Counted from the first letter of the stretch, positions 15,689-25,055 are shown. The stretch is 64,000 nucleotides of DNA from Heritagella_A intestinalis (GCA_904418995.1 CAJFQF010000003.1:124001-188000), one strand, 5' to 3'. Notes: a model not told the origin generated them from the sequence alone. Numbers and translations: made by a program.

Positions 15689-18259
15689 ATGGAGCCATTG
15701 TTTACCCAGGAAGAAAGCCGCCGGGCGGCGGAGAACTACCAGAAGGCCATGGAGCGCTGTCCGGCCCGCCGGGCCCAGTGGGAGAGCTATTTGCAGTCCC
15801 TGACCCTCCAGGAGCAGGACGCCATGCGCTTTGCCGCCGGAGGGATGCCCCTGAGCGATTTGGTGAGCCTTTCCCCGGAGGAGGTAGGGAAGGCGGTCCT
15901 CCACAGCCTGCGGGTGCGCCGGGAAGTTCCCTATGCGGCCAAGGTTCCCCGGGGGCTGTATCGGAATTACGTGCTCTTTTACCGGGTGAACAATGAGAAT
16001 ATTGACCATCACCGGCAGGCCTTCTATGGGGAGCTGCTTCCCCGCATCCGGGGGAAATCCATGGAGCAGGCTGCCTTGGAGGTAAACCTCTGGTGCTATG
16101 AAAAGGCCACCTACCAGGCTTCCGATGACCGCACCGCCTCCCCAATGACGGTGATTCGCCGGGGCTGCGGCCGGTGCGGGGAGGAGTCTGTCCTGACGGT
16201 GGAAGCCATGCGAAGCGTAGGCATCCCTGCCCGCCAGTGCTATACCCCACGCTGGGCCCATTGCGACGACAACCATGCCTGGGTGGAGGTCTGGACCGGA
16301 GACGGATGGCACTATCTGGGGGCCTGTGAGCCGGAGCCGGCGCTGGACCGGGGCTGGTTTACCTCGGCGGCCTCCCGGGCCATGCTGGTCCATTCCCGGG
16401 TCTTTTCCCACCAGGTGCAGGGGGAAGAAGTACTGGAGGAAACCCCGGTATACACCACCGTCAACCACACCGCCGCGTATGCCTCCTGCCGCCGGTTCCA
16501 GGTGCTGGTGACCTGGGAAGGGGGGCCCTTGGCCGGGGCCCAGGTCCGGTTTGAACTGGTAAACGCCGCTGAACTCACTGCCATCCACACAGCCGTCACC
16601 GGTCCGGAGGGTACAGCATCCCTGGTGGCCGGCCTGGGCTCTCTGCACCTTCATGTGAGCTATCAGGGCAAATACCGCACTTGTTTGGTGAACCTTCGGG
16701 AACAGGCGCAGGTGTGCGTGGAGATATGCCCTGCCAAGGAGAGGGGAGAAGGGGTGGAGGAATTCGATATGATTCCCCCGGCAGGCGGCCTGCCGGATAC
16801 GCCCGCTCTTTCCCCAGAGGAGGAGGGCCGGTGGCAGGCCCGGCTGGCCCAGGCGGAAGCTGTCCGGATGGAAGGGCAGAGGGACTGGGAGACCCAGGCT
16901 TCCGCCCTGGAAAAGGTGCCCCATCGCAGCCCGGTATTTGCCTGGGCCTTGGCCTGTGCTCGGGGAAATCGTGAGGAAATTTGGAAATTTATCAAAAATC
17001 CCGCCATGACAGCGGCAGAGAAGGAGGCCCTCCTCTCCACCCTTCGGGAAAAGGACTTGGCGGATATCACCGCAGACACCCTGACGGAATATCTGCTCTC
17101 CGCCCAACCCTACCGGGACTGCTGGCCGGAGGAGGTCTATCGGGAAGGGCTTCTGTCTCCCCGCATTGGCAACGAGGAAATTCTGCCCCGGCGGCTGGCT
17201 ATCCGCTCCTTTTTTGCCTGGCACGGAGGCGCGCCGGAAAGCCCTTTGGCAGTGGCGGCCGCTCTCCGGGACCATGTCCGGGTCTTGGACGATTACGAGT
17301 ACGGTACCCTGGTGGCGGACCCTCTGTGGGCACTCCGGTGCGGGGTGTGCTCTTCCCTTTCTCTAAAGACCCTCTTTGTGGCGGTGTGCCGGGCCTTGGA
17401 CTTTCCCGCTCGGCTGAATCCTGTCGACGGCGCGCCGGAATACAGTATCCGAGGGGCATTTTGGCCCCTTCCCCCGGAATACGCGCTGGGACAGGAGGGA
17501 GAGCAGGCAGGGGAAGCTCCCGGAGAAACCCAGGAGAAGAGCGCCGTTTTGCTGCTCCGCAACGGGGGAAGCCGCCCCCTGCACTACTTCCAGCAGTATT
17601 CCGTGGCCCGGCTGGAAAAGGGCGTGTATCAATCCCTTTCCCTGTGGGGAGAGGAACTGCGTGAAACCCAGCGGTTGGCGGTGATCCCTGGGGAGTACCG
17701 CATTCTCACCGCTGCCCGGCAGATTGACGGCTCCGTGTTGGCCCGGGCCTACTATGTCAAGGCAAAGGCAGGGCAGGAGGCCCAGGTGACCCTTTCCCTG
17801 CGGCCGGACCAGACTCGGGAAAAGCTGCTGTTCGCAGAACTTCCGGAGGTTCCCCTTTCGCACTTGGGGGGGACTGGAAGACATTTTCGGGGTCAGGCCC
17901 ATGTATTGGCCTTTTTAGAGCCGGGAAAGGAACCCACAGAGCATCTGCTTAACGAATTTATGGAGCGCCGGGAGGAATACCGCAAGGCAGGGATCCCGGT
18001 GGGTCTGGCCGTGTTTTCCCAGGAGGCGTCTCACAATGCCAAGCTCCGCCAGACTTTGGAAGCTCTGCCGGAAGCGGCCCTGTTCCTTTGCCAGGAAAAA
18101 GCGGCGGTCAATGGGCTGCGCCGGGCCCTCCGAGTAGGGGATGCCCGCTTGCCTTTGGCGGTGGCCGTGGATGAAAACGGGAAGGGCCTCTTTGCCTTTG
18201 CCAATTATAATGTGGGGACAGCGGGGACCTTACTGGATATTTTTCATTCTCTGCAATAA
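15689..18259 (+). CDS. Transglutaminase-like protein with two Cys-type core regions
   Basis: Encodes 856 residues from the ATG at 15689 after AAGGAG. A transglutaminase-like core spans about 125-215: RRGCGRCGEESVL gives Cys163, HCDDNHAWVEVW gives His196, and the third acid position reads ACEPEP rather than the common D-P. A beta-rich segment follows (about 245-345). A second, degenerate core is suggested at about 550-590 by RCGVCSSLSLKTLFVAVCRA and FPARLNPVDGAPEY. The last ~100 residues (HVLAFLEPGKEPTEHLLNEF) look thioredoxin-like. No signal peptide is seen. It probably is a peptidase or acyltransferase; the target is unknown. Confidence 0.75.
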   Translation: MEPLFTQEESRRAAENYQKAMERCPARRAQWESYLQSLTLQEQDAMRFAAGGMPLSDLVSLSPEEVGKAVLHSLRVRREVPYAAKVPRGLYRNYVLFYRVNNENIDHHRQAFYGELLPRIRGKSMEQAALEVNLWCYEKATYQASDDRTASPMTVIRRGCGRCGEESVLTVEAMRSVGIPARQCYTPRWAHCDDNHAWVEVWTGDGWHYLGACEPEPALDRGWFTSAASRAMLVHSRVFSHQVQGEEVLEETPVYTTVNHTAAYASCRRFQVLVTWEGGPLAGAQVRFELVNAAELTAIHTAVTGPEGTASLVAGLGSLHLHVSYQGKYRTCLVNLREQAQVCVEICPAKERGEGVEEFDMIPPAGGLPDTPALSPEEEGRWQARLAQAEAVRMEGQRDWETQASALEKVPHRSPVFAWALACARGNREEIWKFIKNPAMTAAEKEALLSTLREKDLADITADTLTEYLLSAQPYRDCWPEEVYREGLLSPRIGNEEILPRRLAIRSFFAWHGGAPESPLAVAAALRDHVRVLDDYEYGTLVADPLWALRCGVCSSLSLKTLFVAVCRALDFPARLNPVDGAPEYSIRGAFWPLPPEYALGQEGEQAGEAPGETQEKSAVLLLRNGGSRPLHYFQQYSVARLEKGVYQSLSLWGEELRETQRLAVIPGEYRILTAARQIDGSVLARAYYVKAKAGQEAQVTLSLRPDQTREKLLFAELPEVPLSHLGGTGRHFRGQAHVLAFLEPGKEPTEHLLNEFMERREEYRKAGIPVGLAVFSQEASHNAKLRQTLEALPEAALFLCQEKAAVNGLRRALRVGDARLPLAVAVDENGKGLFAFANYNVGTAGTLLDIFHSLQ

Positions 18260-18286
18260 TTGAGAAAACAGAAAGGAGAAATTGGG

Positions 18287-19279
18287 ATGATCCCCTTTGG
18301 AATTATCGGGACGGGGAAAATTACCCGGACATTTTTAGAGGCGGTGCAGTCAGTGCCGGAGCTGACGCTGCGGGCGGTGTATTCCCGCAGCCTGGAAAAG
18401 GCCCAGGCTTTTGGAGAGGAATACGGCGCGAAGGCCTTTACTGATTCCCTGGAAGACCTGGCGGCGGACCGGGATGTGCAGGCGGTGTACATTGCCAGCC
18501 CCAACTGCTGCCACTGTGAGCAGGCCATCCGGATGATGGACGCAGGCAAGCACGTGCTCTGCGAAAAGCCCGCCGCTTCCAACCAGGAGGAGTACCAGCG
18601 GATGCTGGAAGCCGCCCGGCGCAATGGGGTGGTATTCTTTGAGGCCATGCGCCCGGCCTTCACCCCGGAGATGGCCATGGTAGAGGAAACCCTTCCCCGG
18701 CTGGGCAAGATTCGGCAGGCTTCTTTTTCCTTCTGCCAGTATTCCTCCCGGTATGACAATTTCAAAAACGGCATGATCGAAAACGCGTTCCGGCCCGAGC
18801 TGTCCAACGGCTCTTTGATGGACATCGGCGTTTACTGTATCCACTGGATGGTCCGGCTGTTCGGGATGCCGGAGAGCTTGCAGGCTTCCCCGATTTTCCT
18901 GGAAAACGGCGTGGACGGCGCCGGAGCCATTATCGGGACATATCCGGACATGCAGGTGCAGCTGCTCTATTCCAAAATCTGTGACGGCCACACCCCCAGC
19001 GAAATCCAGGGGGAAAACGGCTCCCTGCTCATGGATACCGTGTCCCAGCCCCAGAAGCTGACCCTTTGCCTGCGGGGACAGACGCCGGAGGCGCTGCCGG
19101 TAACGCCCTGTGCCAACAATATGGTCTATGAGGCCCGGCGCTGGGCCCAGTGGATTACTAGGGGCCCGGACCGGGAGCTCTTCCGGGTCCAGGACGACAC
19201 CATGACCGAGCTGCGGGTTCTGGACAAGGTCCGGGCCCTCTGCGGCATCCGTTTCCCGGCGGACGAACGGGGCGAATAA
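18287..19279 (+). CDS. Gfo/Idh/MocA family NAD(P)-dependent oxidoreductase
   Basis: Encodes 330 residues from the ATG at 18287 after AAAGGAG; upstream in-frame codons lack a site. The Rossmann start MIPFGIIGTGKITRTFLEAV, then AVYIASPNCCHCEQAIRMMDAGKHVLCEKPAA (the EKP motif) and GSLMDIGVYCIHW in the C-terminal domain are family hallmarks. Members oxidise or reduce sugars and their derivatives. It follows the transglutaminase-like gene by 27 bases and closes the group that includes the fucosidase. A terminator follows. Confidence 0.92.
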   Translation: MIPFGIIGTGKITRTFLEAVQSVPELTLRAVYSRSLEKAQAFGEEYGAKAFTDSLEDLAADRDVQAVYIASPNCCHCEQAIRMMDAGKHVLCEKPAASNQEEYQRMLEAARRNGVVFFEAMRPAFTPEMAMVEETLPRLGKIRQASFSFCQYSSRYDNFKNGMIENAFRPELSNGSLMDIGVYCIHWMVRLFGMPESLQASPIFLENGVDGAGAIIGTYPDMQVQLLYSKICDGHTPSEIQGENGSLLMDTVSQPQKLTLCLRGQTPEALPVTPCANNMVYEARRWAQWITRGPDRELFRVQDDTMTELRVLDKVRALCGIRFPADERGE

Positions 19280-19293
19280 GAAGAGAAACAACG

Positions 19294-19337
19294 AAAAGCC
19301 GCTGCACAGCTTACTCGCTTGTGCGGCGGCTTTTTCT
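19294..19337 (+). terminator. Intrinsic terminator between convergent genes
   Basis: AAAAGCCGCTGCACA pairs with TGTGCGGCGGCTTTTT around an 11-base loop. T-runs on both strands suit the convergent oxidoreductase and exonuclease genes. Confidence 0.85.
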
Positions 19338-19350
19338 CGTAGAGGAATCT

Positions 19351-20250
19351 TCACCCTTCTGCCGAAACCACTTCTTCTTCCGGTACCTCCGATACGGCTT
19401 CCTCTTTTTTGGGGGCGGGCCAGGGAAGGACCTTCTTCCGGACAATCATCCCCTCGTATTTGAGCTTGAACTGCACCCGGCCAATAAAGCGGTGATGGCA
19501 GTTCCGGCACTCAAAGGGCGCCCGGAAGCTCTTGTTCCGCAGGCTCCAGGGTTCCAGACGCCGGGCGGTCTGGCCGCAGTGCTCACAGCGGAACAGCAGG
19601 TCGGACCGGCGGATATTGGGGTTGTTCAGGTCGCTGATAATCACGGTCTTGAAGAGCATCCGGTCATAGAATTCCTGCTGGCAGGCGTCCTGCATATGAG
19701 CGGCCAGGTCTTCCGGCCGGTAGAGCTTCTGCAGGCACTTCAGTGCCAGCAGGCTGTCGTCCAGGGCCCGGTGATGCTCCACCCCGTCCTCGTCAATGCC
19801 CAGAAGCTGGGCGGCGGTGGAAAGCCCCATCTGCTGGGCGCTTTCCCGCCCCAGTTCGTCTTCACAGTACCGCTGCAAATCCACATACGCAGTGAGGAAG
19901 GGGATCTTCTCGCTGCCGCAGAAGTACCGGTAATTTTCGATGAGGGTCAAAATGTCGGAGGTGCCCCAGGTCAGCAGCACCGATTCTCCCGCCCATTTGC
20001 AGAAGCGGCTCTGTACCTGCATAAACTGCCGGCCCTGGGCCAGCTCCTCGTTGGTAATGCTGGTCAGGGTTTTCACCTTCCCGCTGAGCTTTTTCCCCAC
20101 CTGGGGCCTGACCAGTGCGGAAAAGGTGTCTATGATTTCCAGCGAGTCATCAAATTTTACCGCGCCAAACTCGATGATCTCGTTGAGAAACCCTTTTTTC
20201 TTACGGCTGTAGGTGCCGTTCCATTCCAAATCGAGAATGACATACTTCAT
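19351..20250 (-). CDS. DEDDh 3'-5' exonuclease with C-terminal zinc ribbon
   Basis: Encodes 299 residues from the ATG at 20250 after GGAG. Exonuclease motifs: YVILDLEWN near residue 4 (the D-x-E), IIEFGAVK, a central Asp segment, and EHHRALDDSLLAL (motif III with the H of DEDDh), as in KapD/RNase T-like proteins. Residues about 225-275 hold FRCEHCGQTARR and FECRNCHHRF, two CxxC pairs that likely bind zinc. The substrate (DNA or RNA ends) is unknown. It lies 22 bases downstream of typA and is likely in its operon. Confidence 0.85.
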   Translation of the reverse strand: MKYVILDLEWNGTYSRKKKGFLNEIIEFGAVKFDDSLEIIDTFSALVRPQVGKKLSGKVKTLTSITNEELAQGRQFMQVQSRFCKWAGESVLLTWGTSDILTLIENYRYFCGSEKIPFLTAYVDLQRYCEDELGRESAQQMGLSTAAQLLGIDEDGVEHHRALDDSLLALKCLQKLYRPEDLAAHMQDACQQEFYDRMLFKTVIISDLNNPNIRRSDLLFRCEHCGQTARRLEPWSLRNKSFRAPFECRNCHHRFIGRVQFKLKYEGMIVRKKVLPWPAPKKEEAVSEVPEEEVVSAEG

Positions 20251-20271
20251 GGTAGGACTCCAAACTATGGG

Positions 20272-22092
20272 TTATTTTTTGCGGCTTGCCTTTTTCATCC
20301 GCAGCTCCTTGCTGAGAATCTGCTTGCGCATCCGGATGCTCTTGGGGGTGACCTCCACCAGCTCGTCGTCGGCGATGAACTCCAGGGACTGCTCCAGGCT
20401 CAGGATGGTGGGGGGCGTCAGCTTCAGGGCTTCGTCAGAGCCGGCGGCCCGGGTGTTGGTCACGTGCTTCTTCTTGCAGACGTTGACCACGATATCCTCG
20501 TTTTTGGGGCTGGCGCCCACAATCATGCCCTCGTACACTTCCACGCCGGGCCCAATAAACAGCTTGCCCCGGTCCTGGGCGGCAAAGAGGCCGTAGCCGG
20601 TGGCCTCGCCGGTTTCGTGGGCAATAAGGGAGCCCTGCTGCCGCTGGACAATGTCCCCCTTGTAGGGCTCGTAGCCGTCAAACACGTGGTTCATAATGCC
20701 GTTGCCGTTGGTGTCGGTGAGGAACTCCGAACGGTAGCCCATGAGGCCCCGGGCGGGGATTTTGAATTCCAGATGAGTCATGCCCGTTTCCCGGGTGCCC
20801 ATGTTCACCATTTCCGCCTTGCGGGTGCCCAGCTTTTCCATAACGGCGCCCACATAGCTGTCCGGCACTTCGATCATCAAAAGCTCAATGGGCTCGCACT
20901 TTTTGCCGTCGATTTCCTTGTAAATCACGCTGGGGCGGGAAACCTGGAACTCGTAGTTCTGGCGGCGCATCTGCTCGATGAGGATGGACAGGTGCAGCTC
21001 GCCGCGGCCGGAAACCTTAAAGGTATCGGCGGATTCGGTCTCCTCCACCCGCATGGCCACGTTGGTCTCCACTTCCTTAAAGAGCCGGTCCCGGAGGTTC
21101 CGGGAGGTGACGTACTTGCCTTCCCGGCCGGCAAAGGGGCTGTTGTTCACCATGAACATCATGGAGACGGTGGGCTCGTCGATTTTCACAAAGGGCAGGG
21201 GCTCCACACAGGCAGGGTCGCAGGCAGTTTCGCCGATGTTCAGGTCTGCCAGGCCGGAAACCGCCACAATGTCCCCCAGGGCGGCGCTTTGGGCTTCCAC
21301 CCGCTTCAGGCCCTCAAACTGATAGAGCTTGGAAATCTTCACATTCTGGGTGGTGCCGTCCCGATGGCAGAGCACCATGTTCTCGTTGACCTTAATGGAG
21401 CCTCTCTCCACACGGCCAATGCCGATGCGGCCCACATACTCGTCATAGTCGATGTTGGAGAACAGCACCTGGGCCGGGCCGCTCAAATCGCCGGTGGGGG
21501 CGGGGACTTCCTTGAGAATCATCTCAAAGAGGGGGACCATGTCGGTGCCCGGGGTGTGGGGGTCCAGGCTGGCATAGCCGTCCCGGCCGGAAGCGTACAC
21601 CACCGGGAATTCCAGCTGGTCGTCGTTGGCCCCCAGCTCAATGAACAAATCCAGGACTTCGTCCACCACTTCTTCCGGGCGGGCGCCGGGGCGGTCGATT
21701 TTGTTGACCACCACCACGGGCTTTTTGCCCAGGCCCAAGGCCTTTTTCAGCACAAACCGGGTTTGGGGCATACATCCCTCAAAGGCGTCCACCAGCAGGA
21801 GCACGCCGTCCACCATCATCAGGATACGCTCCACTTCGCCGCCGAAATCCGCGTGGCCGGGGGTGTCCACAATGTTGATCTTGGTCCCCTGGTACATGAC
21901 GGCGGTGTTTTTGGAAAGAATGGTAATACCCCGCTCCCTTTCCAGGTCATTGGAGTCCATTACCCGCTCGGCCACTGCCTCGTTCTGGCGGAAGATGCCG
22001 CTCTGCCGGAGCAGCTGGTCCACCAGGGTGGTCTTGCCGTGGTCAACATGGGCGATAATGGCAATGTTGCGCAAATCATTTCTTGTATCCAT
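20272..22092 (-). CDS. typA: Ribosome-associated GTPase TypA/BipA
   Basis: Encodes 606 residues, the full family length, from the ATG at 22092 after GAGGTAAG. TypA is a translational GTPase that binds the ribosome and helps assembly and stress adaptation. Seen: IAIIAHVDHGKTTLVDQLL (G1), ERERGITI (G2), DTPGHADFGGEVER (G3) and VVNKIDRPGARPEE (G4), followed by EF-G-like domains II, III and V and the BipA-specific C-terminal part (RGLMGYRSEFLTDTNG). Very long open frames on the other strand here are shadows of this GC-rich gene. Confidence 0.97.
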   Translation of the reverse strand: MDTRNDLRNIAIIAHVDHGKTTLVDQLLRQSGIFRQNEAVAERVMDSNDLERERGITILSKNTAVMYQGTKINIVDTPGHADFGGEVERILMMVDGVLLLVDAFEGCMPQTRFVLKKALGLGKKPVVVVNKIDRPGARPEEVVDEVLDLFIELGANDDQLEFPVVYASGRDGYASLDPHTPGTDMVPLFEMILKEVPAPTGDLSGPAQVLFSNIDYDEYVGRIGIGRVERGSIKVNENMVLCHRDGTTQNVKISKLYQFEGLKRVEAQSAALGDIVAVSGLADLNIGETACDPACVEPLPFVKIDEPTVSMMFMVNNSPFAGREGKYVTSRNLRDRLFKEVETNVAMRVEETESADTFKVSGRGELHLSILIEQMRRQNYEFQVSRPSVIYKEIDGKKCEPIELLMIEVPDSYVGAVMEKLGTRKAEMVNMGTRETGMTHLEFKIPARGLMGYRSEFLTDTNGNGIMNHVFDGYEPYKGDIVQRQQGSLIAHETGEATGYGLFAAQDRGKLFIGPGVEVYEGMIVGASPKNEDIVVNVCKKKHVTNTRAAGSDEALKLTPPTILSLEQSLEFIADDELVEVTPKSIRMRKQILSKELRMKKASRKK

Positions 22093-22430
22093 TTTCTCTT
22101 ACCTCACTTCGGGGATTGGCAGGGGAAGGGCCTCCCTGCGGTTCTGTTCTTTCGATCTCTTTTCTGGGTCCAGGCCAGCCCTGGATTTCCGAATCATCAC
22201 GGCCTGCCGGGGACGGGGCAAGGCGTTTTTCCGTCCTGCATCCAGTTCCTGCAAGACAGAAGCGGAAATAGTATACCACTTTTTCTGGTTTTTGTGAAGG
22301 TTCCCCCTCTGGCTGGGCCGGAGAAAACCCGACGAAAAAAGGCGGTTCCTCTCCCGGCTCTTTTGTCGATTCTGCGCCGGAATGGGGGAAGAAGGGAAGC
22401 GCCCCTGGGAAAACCCGCCCGCGGCAAACA

Positions 22431-22463
22431 AAAAGCCCTGACAGATGACCTGTCAGGGCTTTT
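22431..22463 (-). terminator. Terminator of tRNA-Gly
   Basis: AAAAGCCCTGACA and TGTCAGGGCTTTT form a 13-bp perfect stem around a 7-base loop. T-runs exist on both strands; on the minus strand it follows the tRNA directly. Confidence 0.85.
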
Positions 22464-22471
22464 CAATCTGG

Positions 22472-22544
22472 AGCGGACGACGAGGCTCGAACTCGCTACC
22501 TCCACCTTGGCAAGGTGGCGCTCTACCAGATGAGCTACGTCCGC
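22472..22544 (-). tRNA. tRNA-Gly (anticodon GCC)
   Basis: A 73-base cloverleaf on the minus strand. The acceptor GCGGACG pairs with CGTCCGC, the D arm is GCTC/GAGC, and the anticodon stem CCACC/GGTGG holds loop TTGCCAA. The T arm is GCGAG-TTCGAGC-CTCGT. CCA is not encoded. Confidence 0.95.
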
Positions 22545-22784
22545 AAGCGGAACAATGACTATTATACGGCAGGCTTTGACAAATGTCAAGGCTTTTTTTC
22601 AAGTTTTTTTCTTTTTCCCCGGTTATGCAGGAAGAAAAGGGACGGCGCTTCCCGGAAATTTGCACCGCCAAGGCCCTTTCTCGGGGCGTGTGCAAAATAT
22701 TCACATATCACCCTGCAAACGAAAAAGAGCGATATAATAGTAAAAAATGGGGGGGAATTTTTGTTTTGGTAAAGGGGGATGTCT

Positions 22785-23210
22785 ATGCGCTATCAAAAAC
22801 CCGGGGAAAAGCTGCAGGATATTCGGGTTCGCGCCGGTTTTACGCAGAAACAGGTTGCCGACGCGCTGAAAATCGACCGCTCCACCTATGCTTCTTATGA
22901 GATTGGGCGGAGCCAGCCCAGCCCCGCCACCCTGCTGCAGCTTTCTAAAATCTTCAACACCGCCATGGAAAACCTGCTGGATGACGAGTTGATCCGCGTG
23001 TATGTGCAGGACGCGGTGAAGTTTTCGCCCAGCCATGGGGCGTATGGGGGCGGGAATGCATACGATTCCGGGGCAGGGGAGCAGGTCTTTGACCTCTCCA
23101 AGGACGAGCACGCCCTGCTGGCCCTGTATCGGGCGGCGGACCCGGAGCTGCGCAGCAGAATGCTTGCCCAGCTGAAAGAAATGTTCCAGGAGGGCTCTGG
23201 GGAAGCGTAA
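22785..23210 (+). CDS. XRE-family helix-turn-helix regulator
   Basis: Encodes 141 residues from the ATG at 22785, 6 bases after AAAGGGGG; an ATG at 22779 abuts the site and is unlikely to be used. Residues about 8-62 form the Cro/C1-type domain (KLQDIRVRAGFTQKQVADAL, IDRSTYASYEIGRSQPS, LLQLSKIFNTAMENLL). A ~40-residue low-complexity linker follows, then an acidic helix (FDLSKDEHALLALYRAADPELRSRM). It may control itself; a TATAAT lies about 50 bases upstream. No phage genes are near, so it looks like a chromosomal regulator. Confidence 0.88.
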   Translation: MRYQKPGEKLQDIRVRAGFTQKQVADALKIDRSTYASYEIGRSQPSPATLLQLSKIFNTAMENLLDDELIRVYVQDAVKFSPSHGAYGGGNAYDSGAGEQVFDLSKDEHALLALYRAADPELRSRMLAQLKEMFQEGSGEA

Positions 23211-23258
23211 CCCCGTGTTTCCCGCCGCCCAGCCTGGAGAAAAATCAACCCAAAGGTT

Positions 23259-23290
23259 CCCTCTGGTTCAGCCGCCGGAGGGCGTTTTTT
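23259..23290 (+). terminator. Terminator after the XRE regulator
   Basis: CCCTCTGG pairs with CCGGAGGG (one G-T pair) around an 8-base loop, followed by GCGTTTTTTTG. Confidence 0.75.
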
Positions 23291-23373
23291 TGTCCAAAAA
23301 AGAGGACGAATCCCTTTTAAAGAGCCGGAAATTGTGCTATACTGAAAAAAGACCCGGGACGCCAAGGGAGGGG

Positions 23374-23970
23374 ATGCTTGTGGGTCAGGAAACCTTTACC
23401 GCTGGGGTAGGGCCCGGCGGCCTGCGCACCAAAAACGACATTCGGGTTTTGGTGTGCTATCTGCTTTCCAGTGTGGATGCGCCGCTTTCAGAGGCGGACA
23501 TTTTATCCATCCTCCAGGGATATGACCTGGCCAATTACTTTGAAATCATGGACGTTTTGTCCGACCTGCTGAAAAAGGGCCTGATTGTCCGGCCCAAGGG
23601 CCAGCCGGACTGCGTGCAGGCGGCCCCTGCGGGGAAAGAGGTGGCTGCCCAGCTGGATATGACGCTGCCCCTTTCTGTGCGGGAAAAGACCGTGGCAGCG
23701 GCGGTAAACCTGCTGGCCCGGGCCCGCCGGGAGCAGGAAAACCGGGTGGAGATCAAGAAAAACGAGCGGGGCTATTCCGTTACCTGCCATGTGTCCGACC
23801 GGGAAATGGATTTGCTCACCTTCACCCTGTATGCCCCGGACCTGTATCAGGCCCGGCTCATCAAGAAGAATTTTCACCGGGAACCGGGCATGGTCTACCG
23901 GGCGGTGCTGGCCGCCGTCACCGGAAGCCGGGAGCTGGCCGCAGACGCCCTGCGGCGGATTATCCCCTGA
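23374..23970 (+). CDS. DUF4364 family protein
   Basis: Encodes 198 residues from the ATG at 23374; the GTG at 23380 is better spaced from AAGGGAGG and may be the true start. Near residue 19, RTKNDIRVLVCYLLSSVDAPLSE and YFEIMDVLSDLLKKGLIV resemble a winged-helix DNA-binding domain, as expected of the DUF4364 family, which is common in Clostridia. The C-terminal half is a mixed domain (YSVTCHVSDREMDLLTFTLYAPD). Function is unknown. The 3' end overlaps the convergent HAD gene by 11 bases. Confidence 0.78.
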   Translation: MLVGQETFTAGVGPGGLRTKNDIRVLVCYLLSSVDAPLSEADILSILQGYDLANYFEIMDVLSDLLKKGLIVRPKGQPDCVQAAPAGKEVAAQLDMTLPLSVREKTVAAAVNLLARARREQENRVEIKKNERGYSVTCHVSDREMDLLTFTLYAPDLYQARLIKKNFHREPGMVYRAVLAAVTGSRELAADALRRIIP

Positions 23971-24808
23971 GCGGCCCGCCTGGAAGTATGTATTGGAAAA
24001 TCGCCAGCGCGGCGCCGTCCTCCTCACAGGGAGGGGCCACCGCCCGGGCGATTTTTTTCAGTTCCGGGGAAGCGTTCCCCATGGCGATGGGGAAGCCGGC
24101 GTATTCCAGCATGGCCCGGTCGTTTCCGCTGTCCCCCATGGCGGCTATGGCCTCCCGGCCAATCCCCAGGTGCGCCCCCAGGGCCTGGAGCCCCTGGGCC
24201 TTGCTGCACCCCGCCGCGTTGATTTCCAGGTTGTCCGGGAAGGAGGACGCCAACTCCAGGCCGCCAAAGGCTTGGAGCCGCTGGGAAATCTCCCGGCGCA
24301 GGGGGTCCGGCAGCCAGGGCAGGTTGATTTTTTCCGGGCAAATCTTCTCCCGCACCAGGGTTTCCCGCAGGCTGCCGGTGAGGCGGTAGGGCTTTTCCAG
24401 GAAGAGGCGTTTTTCCTGGGGGAAGCCCCAGGCTTCCAGGGCTTTGCGGCGGCTGCCGGTTTCGGTGACCGCCCCGCCCCCGGCATAGAATTCCTTATAG
24501 ACCGGATATTCCTCCAAAATCGCCAGGACCTTCTCCGCGGTTTCCCAGGGAATCAGCCGGGAGAAGAGCACCTCCCCCTCCTGCAAATCCCACACAGAAG
24601 CCCCGTTGCAGGTGACGGCATAGCGGATGCAGGGGAGGGCCGTCAGGGCCGGCGGCAGGAAATCCCGCATACGGCCGGTGGCGGGCACAGGGAAAATCCC
24701 GGCTTTGGCGGCCGCTTCCAGGGCTTTGGCCCCAAGAGGGGAGAGCACCCCGCCTTTTTGCAGCAGGGTCCCGTCCAGGTCAAAGGCCAGCAGTTGACAG
24801 CTTTTCAT
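23960..24808 (-). CDS. HAD-superfamily Cof-type phosphatase
   Basis: Encodes 282 residues from the ATG at 24808. Motif I is FDLDGTLLQKGG (9-20), motif II includes VPATGR, and motif IV is AMGDSGNDRAMLEYAG followed by AMGNASPELK. The large C2-type cap between them marks the Cof/YkrA group, which dephosphorylates sugar phosphates and cofactor precursors in the cytoplasm. The exact substrate is unknown. The gene has an extended -10 (TGGTATAAT) about 85 bases upstream. Confidence 0.92.
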   Translation of the reverse strand: MKSCQLLAFDLDGTLLQKGGVLSPLGAKALEAAAKAGIFPVPATGRMRDFLPPALTALPCIRYAVTCNGASVWDLQEGEVLFSRLIPWETAEKVLAILEEYPVYKEFYAGGGAVTETGSRRKALEAWGFPQEKRLFLEKPYRLTGSLRETLVREKICPEKINLPWLPDPLRREISQRLQAFGGLELASSFPDNLEINAAGCSKAQGLQALGAHLGIGREAIAAMGDSGNDRAMLEYAGFPIAMGNASPELKKIARAVAPPCEEDGAALAIFQYILPGGPLRG

Positions 24809-24846
24809 AAAAAACGCCCCTTTTCAGCAGATTCCGTGGTTCCCGG

Positions 24847-24870
24847 CATATTGCCGCGCATATTGCCGCG
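24847..24870. repeat. Two tandem 12-bp repeats in the HAD gene leader
   Basis: CATATTGCCGCG occurs twice in a row. It lies between the HAD gene's start and its -10 box. The rest of 24809-25007 holds no gene. Confidence 0.7.
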
Positions 24871-25007
24871 CAGGTCTGCCGGGGGTTTTATTATACCACA
24901 GTCCCAAAAGGAAGGACAGCTTTCCGGGACTTTTCACCGGAATTTGCATAAAACCGGAGACAACCCGGGCAAAATATGGTATACTAAAAGGAGACCGCCT
25001 GTTTTCA

Positions 25008-25042
25008 GAGAAAAAGAGGGACGCCGGTGTCCGGCGCCCCTC
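25008..25042 (-). terminator. Terminator of the DUF1540 gene
   Basis: On the minus strand GAGGGGCGCCGG and CCGGCGTCCCTC pair around ACA, followed by TTTTTCTC. Confidence 0.8.
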
Positions 25043-25055
25043 CCAGGCTGTCAGG

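Noticed and set aside
15179..17275. 698-codon minus-strand open frame opposite the fucosidase and transglutaminase-like genes
   Set aside because: Antisense shadow with no recognisable domain and no ribosome site.
19321..22533. 1070-codon open frame on the plus strand opposite the exonuclease and typA genes
   Set aside because: It is a shadow: the minus-strand genes have full family motifs, and the frame's product (His/Gly/Leu/Val-rich, no domain) matches nothing. High GC leaves antisense frames open.
24988..25000. Plus-strand promoter-like TGGTATACT
   Set aside because: No -35 at proper spacing and no plus-strand gene follows; it lies just past the DUF1540 terminator.
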